This document shows positions 8,801 to 13,004 of a stretch of 14,371 nucleotides of DNA, piece after piece; position 1 is the stretch's first letter, and each line of letters starts with the position of its first letter. Source of the stretch: M3007 sp046316495. Lineage in GTDB: Bacteria > Bacteroidota > Bacteroidia > Chitinophagales > Saprospiraceae. A model generated the notes under the pieces. It did not search any database. It was not told the DNA's origin and was given only the letters and a program-made list of their open reading frames with translations. The translations under genes were made by a program, and so were the position numbers. The stretch is from the NCBI GenBank assembly GCA_046316495.1, contig JBKDAM010000122.1:1-14371 (forward strand), written 5' to 3'.

Positions 8801-9564
8801 ATTTTTATCACAGAGCCATTATTGGCAGCCGAATCTGTTTGTACCCAGAATGCCATTGTCCACGAATTTCCCGTATCCGGTAAAATGGGTGTTAGCAACG
8901 AATCTAGTCGGAAAAAGGCTCCATCTAAATATCCAAACTCAGCGGAAAAGCCTTGTAAGGGTGTGAGCGTTACCAACGCGTCTGCTACTGCCTGATGATT
9001 TTTGGTCTCCACCTTCCCGGTTACGACCCCGTTAGGTGTCTGAAATCCGATTCCCTCACCGCCTGTTCCTTCACCAAATTCGTTGAGACCTGTAATTTTA
9101 TAAACATAGGGCCTGCCTGCAATAACATTAAAGTCATTGTAACTGCGCACGTTTTTCCCAACAGAAGATAAGAAGATGTCGTCACGATATATATTGAACC
9201 CGCCGATGGCGTCGGGGCTGAGTGGATCCAGTGTCCAGGTCACCTGAATGCGATCTAGCAGCTCACCCTGCGATGCCGCCACCGTGGGTGGAAGAGGGGG
9301 CAACAAAAAACGGCCGTAAAAACCCAGCAGTCCATTGTACTGCTGTCCAGCAAATACGCCGGTCAAGGGTTCCCCAATTGTCAACGTCGTCCTGTTTTTT
9401 GTGCTAAAGGCATTGTTTACAGCTCCGTAGTTGAAAAAAACCTGTCCGGTATAGGTAACTCCGGTGCTAATTGATCCATCGGTACAGTTCACCTGCGACA
9501 ATAGAGTCAGCGGAAAAAGACTAATGCACCAGAACAGTGAAATAATAAGTATGTAATTTTTCAT
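2578..9564 (-). CDS. Giant T9SS-secreted multidomain surface protein (FN3, two LamG-like domains, SbsA-type Ig, GWNW repeats)
   Basis: 2328 residues. A signal peptide at 1-24 (MKNYILIISLFWC...LLSQ) supports the ATG at 9564. Domains: fibronectin type III (about 90-178); a short carboxypeptidase-regulatory-like strand pair (180-203); LamG/concanavalin-like domain 1 (about 207-372, with NGWHHVALTY and AGRMDELRIY); LamG-like domain 2 (about 454-625, with GGFIDEVAVYD); regulatory-like beta domains (about 700-890); an unrecognised middle (about 890-1480) with a helical stretch at 1195-1235 and a CPWE motif at 1341-1344; an SbsA-type Ig domain (about 1604-1713); the shared module (1821-1932); two GWNW repeats (1944-2104); the shared module again (2127-2235); and a type A T9SS sorting domain (about 2244-2328, ending SSCKLVKQ). 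LamG domains often bind glycans or matrix ligands. Export through T9SS and attachment or release at the cell surface is inferred from the sorting domain. It lies 104 nt after the tail-fibre-like gene and 98 nt before the next. It contains G8 and G7 tracts. Confidence 0.93.
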   Translation of the reverse strand: MKNYILIISLFWCISLFPLTLLSQVNCTDGSISTGVTYTGQVFFNYGAVNNAFSTKNRTTLTIGEPLTGVFAGQQYNGLLGFYGRFLLPPLPPTVAASQGELLDRIQVTWTLDPLSPDAIGGFNIYRDDIFLSSVGKNVRSYNDFNVIAGRPYVYKITGLNEFGEGTGGEGIGFQTPNGVVTGKVETKNHQAVADALVTLTPLQGFSAEFGYLDGAFFRLDSLLTPILPDTGNSWTMAFWVQTDSAANNGSVIKIGADSLYFRAMNSSSGTDGIEVSYTAMGSAFLSASFPDSTRNGWHHVALTYNAEGGQGRLYLDGTLITINSMTALSTENSIDMGAQTNHGQWAGRMDELRIYHKLLEEADLDEVMMGTASSLTPGLAYYWKFDEEQGEASFDIMTRQKIYFCGANFSSNRPDVKTSGKTNEDGYYRIEGVSYGTGTTFLATPSKNFYTYRALRFNRSQSDYAVLPDFPLTPKATIELWVNSSGPDGTQTVMSKKWGSNEFRLNLVQNGNNNDVVCYINGSQHNFGSLGVGYQLLSLVVDSSGTNRTVTLYKNGALTGNHTFTGVTGNWSDTTQTWILGGYFSGSTLQDSYGGFIDEVAVYDTTLSQTVIQSHYDDVRVSPEVGLVVYFPMNEGNGNRISSNGSLLLPHGTTYGTEWSSFASRQETTPHDFSPNTRQVTLNPSVTSIDLVDYVDLSTIPVSGYVRYKNTDCFAENVEILVNGSSYSPKIFTDSTGRFVVELNPGDDAVLSPSFEDHLFTPAMWQVTDVANPIAGILFNDITVRSVQGQVAGGTCKKSIIKAPPGMGQGTVCIVKVRSADGCLERQQTIDNQEGEFEFENLPPLEGMIVSVVEHSDPDIKNAFQTAGGATVDLRSADTVVNFIYFAEPEIEINGFDPELGCTPEIIVLDKGQPVSLDIRLKEVYEPTPTDDGVCYQDTADFRILNYLAGIVVDTVMGNSHLQYNFVTGDPNPTAPYIKNFQVVAKAIPSGREVSLNKQVVITGIHNKDNTFTTVMPSAPSLILRDPPGDASFAYLQKGTTLCNAYYFSLDIANGLAGEVVLSLGGDVTFVTGIGVATVLETATEYNATQDFSLTWDKISDSTIQTCVTLNENITTSAGDDIVGSDQGGDIYMGEAFNIVFGLVDLIGFDPASCSATVSTGINVEPGEFPTVFLYSEYHIKNYVTVYIDSLLTDPTLSQDEINRLQASKTSWLEILQDNQSLKDSATYLKNISFDALAQYEYSETTDILNVVDSTSIFNNSENTSLNTGFEINTVGVNATITYTRSRTVTKQYTGSSENVVTTGYVLSDDDTGDAFSVDVLMDSVYLTPVFKVKAGQSSCPWEAGTARREGTTLEFRDGSTAFLTDIPPNEPAIYKFYLGNNSQTNETISYSLTTGPESNPDGAVIKLNGAVLDHLVSYEIPYGESIPVTLTLERGPEAYIYDSLEVRLQSECDDMISTSQFISAHFTRPCSEVDINVPQQGWVIFPDPNTPGSDDILRITVSGYDTSATDFQLIRLQYRPSDGDGAWINITPLSDIYNPNWSGYDALPNPKPAVLQPDFTNYFWQTTGFPDGPYEIRAVSVCTGNASDKPGYSQIIDGRIDREPPSLLGTPEPTDGVFSNGDEISCSFNKLIDCNLIQADQMNPNNVGLYDTETGALIDATISCYENKIILVPNVDNRFIENKTLRVELHDIEDKTGNKRDYLEWEFKVDRNELAWLTDSVGMTKDVHETKTMTASIHNRSGSTVPFKIINSLPWVHVVPDTGVLVANEIRPIQFIVDSTLAIGSWSGVDTLKTIHVGAYIKGGNEPLKIGARVLCDRPEWNLNAGLYENTMNLVLKLNIQGEISVDPEDKVAAFIGSELRGRCNVEYVPQLNTYLAYLTIYGTISDLQAPIDLLVWDAQSCLVYASVQETFNFVPDQVIGTPTSPQIVHTNSYILRRLPLGIGWNWISFNLLFPDNSINNALAYLNYPEDGLIKSQTSFSSYVAGAGWVGSLTAVNNTSMFNYKAAVRDTLRMVGNLISPDTMPISVVTGWNWIGYIPNYSLPINDALGSLPSAVGDIIKSQDAFAQYIGAPYGWIGNLKFMQAPKGYQIKVANPGTLIYPENPQFRGSEPANRGEIPGQASFWTVNPSQYEYSSTFIGMLSVDGGNGTMAHLELGAFHGNEVRGSAQAVFIPSTNTYLFFMTMYSNTSGQSINFKLYNPGTGEISSLTETMVFTPDLHQGTVDSPIPLTFLSTGTSEGSLLVKPFSSIPNPFQSETYLQIVSSKQESAEILITDVCGSHVTRLEVNIVNGLNTVRWNSSSIPPGIYLAQLKTSSGVSSCKLVKQ
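2860..3186 (-). repeat. Shared W-x-x-N-P module, copy B of the giant gene
   Basis: Residues 2127-2235, directly before the sorting domain. It opens WTVNPSQYEYSS, with core LGAFHGNEVRGSA, strand YLFFMTMYSNTSGQSINFKLY and closing QGTVDSPI. It is the closest match to the module that begins the neighbouring protein (2039-2362). Confidence 0.75.
3253..3735 (-). repeat. Two tandem GWNW repeats in the giant protein
   Basis: Residues 1944-2031 and 2032-2104. Both begin GWNWI and contain an I-N-[ND]-A-L helix, then [LI]IKSQ, an aromatic-rich loop and GW[VI]G[NS]L. They sit between the two copies of the W-x-x-N-P module, so the C-terminal third reads module, GWNW, GWNW, module, sorting domain. The pattern recurs in other secreted Bacteroidota proteins; its function is unknown to me. 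Confidence 0.75.
3769..4104 (-). repeat. Shared W-x-x-N-P module, copy A of the giant gene
   Basis: Residues 1821-1932. It opens PEWNLNAGLYENTM, with core VAAFIGSELRGRCN, strand YLAYLTIYG and closing IGTPTSPQ. It has a short insertion compared with the other copies and carries two extra Cys residues, which could form a disulfide. Confidence 0.7.
6363..6370 (-). repeat. Homopolymer tract of eight G (coding strand)
   Basis: Eight consecutive C on the plus strand read as G8 within codons for L-S-L-G-G-D-V of the giant gene. The frame is intact at this length. G tracts of this length are prone to slippage; a change of one base would truncate the protein before its T9SS sorting domain. Confidence 0.9.
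7816..7822 (-). repeat. Homopolymer tract of seven G (coding strand)
   Basis: Seven C on the plus strand read as G7 in the second LamG-like domain (codons for I-L-G-G-Y-F). It is shorter than the G8 tract further downstream in the same gene and therefore a weaker candidate for slippage. Confidence 0.85.
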
Positions 9565-9605
9565 GAGAATGCGGCTTGCTTGTATTGCCAGTGCAATCTG
9601 GATTT

Positions 9606-9616
9606 TTAAATTCTGG
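9606..9616 (-). promoter_or_regulatory. Upstream motif CCAGAATTTAA before the giant gene
   Basis: The 11-mer lies 41 nt upstream of the ATG at 9564 and is identical to the one before the gene starting at 11285. Its CCAG end is also the second arm of a 7-bp inverted repeat (9613-9619 with 9629-9635, 9-nt loop). It does not fit the usual Bacteroidota -7 element TAnnTTTG, so its role is unknown. Confidence 0.35.
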
Positions 9617-9635
9617 AATCTTCGTAAAATTCCAG
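9613..9635 (-). other. Small inverted repeat in the 104-nt gap between the tail-fibre-like and giant genes
   Basis: CTGGAAT (9613-9619) is complementary to ATTCCAG (9629-9635) across a 9-nt loop. In the minus direction it starts 34 nt after the stop codon at 9669 and is followed by AATTTAAAAATC, not a clean T run. It could be a weak terminator or a protein-binding palindrome overlapping the shared upstream motif. Confidence 0.3.
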
Positions 9636-9668
9636 CTGAATGAGAAACCTGTAGCTAGTTGGAACAGG

Positions 9669-11285
9669 TTAGTTTGACACCGCTACCTCTAGTTTCTTGA
9701 CCTGGGTATCCAGTCGGTCTCTTCTCTCTTTCAGTTTGTTATTTTCGTTTTTCAGTTCGACTATTTCACTTTCGAGCGCTTCCATACTGCGAAGGAGCTC
9801 CTGGGTCACCGAGACATTAAGGGTGTGAATTCGATCATAATCTACTTGACGGAAATCGTTCACCTGCTTGCCATAAACGAACAGCCAATCGGGTTTTTCA
9901 GCATGCCATCCACCAATAATGAAGTGGTGAACATCAATGACCGCATCAACGGTAAACTCCTCCTCTCCACCCGGCTTCATGACCCGAATCCTATCACCCG
10001 CTTTGAGCTCATGAGCCTGAGAGAGTTCAACTAGCAGATTATTCCCTTCTGCTGTAACAGAGGTAGCAAGCTGATACACATCAGGAATAACGTTGGTAGT
10101 TAGTGCAACTGCTTCCGGAAATTCTTGTTCCACTTCCTGGGCGATAAAGCCTTTTTTAAAATCGGTACCTTGACCGATGAGGTCTTTGTGCTTGTAGTTG
10201 GCGACCTGTAAACGGCGCATGATTTCCATATCACGCTTTCTGTCGGAGACCATTATATCCTTTTTGATGCGCTGATCGGAATAGGCATTGAATTCCGAAG
10301 CACGCACGCGATTGTCGCACTCCATTGAATAGTTGGAGCTGTAATCGCTATCACAACATGTTTCTGGGCAATTGGCTCCTCCACCACAATCATTAGCATA
10401 TCGAGCATGCCTCCCACCATTATAGATTGACTTGGACCCATTGATAACCAAATGGCCCGGCATCGCCACACCCTCCTGATTGATTGTCAGTTTCGTGCTT
10501 CCATTTTGTTTAATATCGATGTTCGCCGGACAATCAATAGAATTACCAGCCATAGAGATATTTCCCAATAGAGCTGTACCAGACGAGAGTGTCAGGCCAT
10601 TGGAAAAAGTACCCGATCCTGTAACACTTAAACCGCTGCTATTTACCTCCAGCTTGTTTGAACCATTGTACTGTAGTAATAGTGTGTTGGTCGAAGAATT
10701 AATTCTGAAGATATTATCGGCACTTGTTAATCCCGCTGTAGTAACGTTGGAACCTTTGACAAATTCCAGATTGGCACCGGTACTACCCTCTAGAAGCTGA
10801 CTGGCGGCACCAGCGCTCTTATTAACGTGTAACTGGTAGCCTGATGCAGGAGAAATAGTACCAATTCCTACGGCTCCAATATTGGGGAAGGTATTCGTGC
10901 TACCTTTTAATGAAAGAGCGTAAGGCGCTGTCGTAAGTTGCAAACGCGGCGTCATCTCTGGAGTGTTGCCAACACTGATACCCAGAAAGTAGTCGGTGTT
11001 GAATGGGAGTGATAGAACCGTCACAGAACCCAATACGGAATTATACAAACCACTGATGACATCCACGCTGCTTTGTGTTTCAGACCACAAGGCAGTACCG
11101 CCCTCCGTCACATCGTACAGTTTGAAAGTAATGGAATAGGTGCCATCCGGAACAGCAGAACCATCATTTTTCTTCAGGATTCCCTGTACACCAAGTTTGA
11201 CACCTTGTGCACCCAGCATACCGAATGAAAACATAAAGATAACGAAGAATGACACGCTCAAAAGAGAAAAAAAAGAATATCTCAT
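9669..11285 (-). CDS. Secreted tail-fibre-like protein with S74 autoprocessing chaperone domain (cysteine-rich variant)
   Basis: 538 residues from the ATG at 11285. A longer frame reaches 11393, but it would overlap the previous gene and bury the signal peptide MRYSFFSLLSVSFFVIF...MLGAQ. Domains: signal peptide (1-27); beta-rich head (about 30-128, DGTYSITFKLYD to TTAPYALSLKG) common to secreted tail-fibre proteins; a GIGTISP linker (about 141-155); repetitive fibre shaft (about 155-285) with NKLEVNSSGLSVTGSG-type units; a variable segment with five Cys (C300-C323); the intramolecular chaperone autoprocessing domain (about 329-499, SDQRIKKDI at 336, FIAQEVEQEFPEAV); and a coiled coil (about 500-536). 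In this family the domain drives trimer assembly, then cuts itself off at the Ser of the SD motif. A module of about 85 residues is inserted in that domain. No T9SS sorting domain or lipobox is seen. It starts 85 nt after its paralogue ends. Confidence 0.9.
   Translation of the reverse strand: MRYSFFSLLSVSFFVIFMFSFGMLGAQGVKLGVQGILKKNDGSAVPDGTYSITFKLYDVTEGGTALWSETQSSVDVISGLYNSVLGSVTVLSLPFNTDYFLGISVGNTPEMTPRLQLTTAPYALSLKGSTNTFPNIGAVGIGTISPASGYQLHVNKSAGAASQLLEGSTGANLEFVKGSNVTTAGLTSADNIFRINSSTNTLLLQYNGSNKLEVNSSGLSVTGSGTFSNGLTLSSGTALLGNISMAGNSIDCPANIDIKQNGSTKLTINQEGVAMPGHLVINGSKSIYNGGRHARYANDCGGGANCPETCCDSDYSSNYSMECDNRVRASEFNAYSDQRIKKDIMVSDRKRDMEIMRRLQVANYKHKDLIGQGTDFKKGFIAQEVEQEFPEAVALTTNVIPDVYQLATSVTAEGNNLLVELSQAHELKAGDRIRVMKPGGEEEFTVDAVIDVHHFIIGGWHAEKPDWLFVYGKQVNDFRQVDYDRIHTLNVSVTQELLRSMEALESEIVELKNENNKLKERRDRLDTQVKKLEVAVSN
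11267..11274 (-). repeat. Tract of eight T in codons 4-7 of the cysteine-rich tail-fibre-like gene
   Basis: Within TCT-TTT-TTT-TCT (S-F-F-S) of the signal peptide, the coding strand has eight T in a row, and a run of seven A lies in the leader just before the ATG. A one-base slip here would abolish the protein almost from its start. Confidence 0.85.
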
Positions 11286-11307
11286 GAGTATTTTTTTGCA
11301 ATTATTG

Positions 11308-11318
11308 TTAAATTCTGG
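11308..11318 (-). promoter_or_regulatory. Upstream motif CCAGAATTTAA before the cysteine-rich tail-fibre-like gene
   Basis: Located 22 nt upstream of the ATG at 11285 in the 85-nt gap. It is identical in all 11 positions to the motif before the giant gene, which encodes an unrelated protein. It is followed by an A-rich leader (seven A, then TACTC, then ATG) and no Shine-Dalgarno, as is usual in Bacteroidota. Confidence 0.35.
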
Positions 11319-11370
11319 ATGCCAATACAGGGTATGAGCATATACGTGAGTTGAATTCAGTGTGTCGGGA

Positions 11371-12963
11371 TCAGTGAGAAAAGGACGCTTCAAATCTGCG
11401 CATACGGAGATCCAGATCGTCCAGTGATGCTTTTAATGCTTCATTATCTTTTCTCAAAGAAGCTTTTTCCCGTTCCAATGCATCCTTGCGGCGCAGAAGC
11501 TCCTGGGTGACAGACACATTAAGTGTATGGATACGATCGTAGTCAACCTGGTGAAAATCATTCACTTGTTTACCATAAACGAAGAGTTGATCGGGCGAAG
11601 GTTCAAGCCAGCCGGATACAATAAAGATGTCCATTGCGGGTACAGCTGTGACAGGTAAGTCTTGCAGTTTATCTCCAACAAATATTCGCACGGTGTCTCC
11701 TGACTGAAGACCGTGAGGGTTGGGGGTACTTACCGATAGTTCCTCGCCGACAAGTGTCTTTTCCACCGCGTACTGACAGATATCTGGTATAAAACCTTTA
11801 GTCACCGTTACAGCCTCGGGAAATACTTCTTTTACTTCCTGTGCGATGAAACCTTTTTTAATTCCCGAACCGTTTGAAAGCTCGGATGTTTGTCGATAGT
11901 CGCTGACACGTAGCTTGCGCAATATCTCAAGATCAGACTTTGCATCGCTCTCTGTTATGTCTTTTTTGATACGACTGTCAGAAAATGCGTTGAATTCAGG
12001 TCCACGAATTCCGTTACTACAACTGATTGAATAAGCACTACTGAAACCGGAATTACTCTGGCATCCTGCGGTGCTGCTGTTGTAGAAAGAGAAGGCACCC
12101 GTGTAGTTCTTACTTCCTGAAGCATTAAGGTGTCCGGTAACCCCAAGACCGTCTGTGTTTACACTAAGTTTTGTACTTCCACCATATTTGAAATCCGTAT
12201 TATTAGGATTGTTTACTGCCGATCCCGATATAGAAAAATTACCTATTGAAACAGTTCCGGATGTAACATTGACCCCGTCAGAAAAAGTACCAGTGCCCGT
12301 CAAATTGATACCACTATTGTTTACCTCCAACTTATTGGATCCTCCTATCTGAAAAACGGTATTGTTTGATCCAGGATTTATTTTCAAATTGTTATCAGTG
12401 TTATCAAGGCCAACTGAAACAGAGGAAGACGCTTTACGGATTACCACACCGGAACCTGTGCTGCCTTCAACTAAATGATTACCCTGCCCAGAGCTATTCT
12501 TTACATGTAGCAAATAGCCGGAGGCAGGACTGTTTGTGCCCACACCTGCGGCTCCCGAGCTAGAGAACAAGTTTCCAGTACCATTGAGAGCAAGCGCGTA
12601 GGGTGCAGTTGTCAATTGTTGTCTGGGCGTAATCTCGGGTGCATCTTCAACCTGTACAGACAAATAATAATCCTCCGTGAACGGAAGATTCAGGTTGTTC
12701 ACGCTGCCTAAAAGCGCATTGTAAATACCACCAGTAATTTCAACATCAGGTTGCACTTCAGCCCATAAGGCAGTACCACCGGATAGTGTGTTGTATAGTC
12801 TGAACGTGATAGCGTAAGTGCCATCATCGATTGATTTACCATCACTTTTTCTGATGATTCCTTGCACACCAATCTTTGTGGTTTGGGCAACTGATTCAGC
12901 AGCAAGCAGAATTGCAAACGCCGCCATTGACAATCGAATCGAGGTTAAAAGCATATTTCTCAT
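11371..12963 (-). CDS. Secreted tail-fibre-like protein with S74 autoprocessing chaperone domain
   Basis: 530 residues. The ATG at 12963 opens a clear signal peptide (MRNMLLTSIRLSMAAFAILLAAESVAQ, likely cut at 27). The head domain (about 30-128) has the family pattern DGTYAITFRLYN, GIYNALLGSV and RQQLTTAPYAL; the linker GVGTNSP is at 140-146; the shaft (about 150-280) has KLEVNNSGINLTGTG-type beta repeats; the variable segment (286-319) has two Cys. The chaperone domain spans about 322-490, with SDSRIKKDI at 328-336 and GFIAQEVKEVFPEAV at 371-385; a coiled coil fills 490-530. The Ser and Lys of the motif are present, so self-cleavage is expected and would release a C-terminal piece of about 200 residues. 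It starts 41 nt after its upstream paralogue ends, probably in the same transcript. It matches the next gene over its whole length but with many silent differences, so the duplication is not recent. Confidence 0.92.
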   Translation of the reverse strand: MRNMLLTSIRLSMAAFAILLAAESVAQTTKIGVQGIIRKSDGKSIDDGTYAITFRLYNTLSGGTALWAEVQPDVEITGGIYNALLGSVNNLNLPFTEDYYLSVQVEDAPEITPRQQLTTAPYALALNGTGNLFSSSGAAGVGTNSPASGYLLHVKNSSGQGNHLVEGSTGSGVVIRKASSSVSVGLDNTDNNLKINPGSNNTVFQIGGSNKLEVNNSGINLTGTGTFSDGVNVTSGTVSIGNFSISGSAVNNPNNTDFKYGGSTKLSVNTDGLGVTGHLNASGSKNYTGAFSFYNSSTAGCQSNSGFSSAYSISCSNGIRGPEFNAFSDSRIKKDITESDAKSDLEILRKLRVSDYRQTSELSNGSGIKKGFIAQEVKEVFPEAVTVTKGFIPDICQYAVEKTLVGEELSVSTPNPHGLQSGDTVRIFVGDKLQDLPVTAVPAMDIFIVSGWLEPSPDQLFVYGKQVNDFHQVDYDRIHTLNVSVTQELLRRKDALEREKASLRKDNEALKASLDDLDLRMRRFEASFSH

Positions 12964-12988
12964 GTATTTTCTTTTAAAAGATGAAGGG

Positions 12989-12999
12989 TATAATTCTGG
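12989..12999 (-). promoter_or_regulatory. Upstream motif CCAGAATTATA before the middle tail-fibre-like gene
   Basis: Located 25 nt upstream of the ATG at 12963, in a gap of only 41 nt. It matches the other two copies at 9 of 11 positions (TA swapped for AT near the end). The leader that follows is A-rich (AAAAGAAAATAC before ATG), like the one before the next gene. In so short a gap it may act on translation or RNA processing rather than as a promoter. Confidence 0.3.
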
Positions 13000-13004
13000 C
13001 CCTA

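Noticed and set aside
11286..11393. Longer start for the cysteine-rich tail-fibre-like gene (ATG at 11393, 36 extra residues).
   Set aside because: It would overlap the end of the preceding gene by 23 nt and place a polar stretch in front of a clear signal peptide; the ATG at 11285 fits the paralogue.
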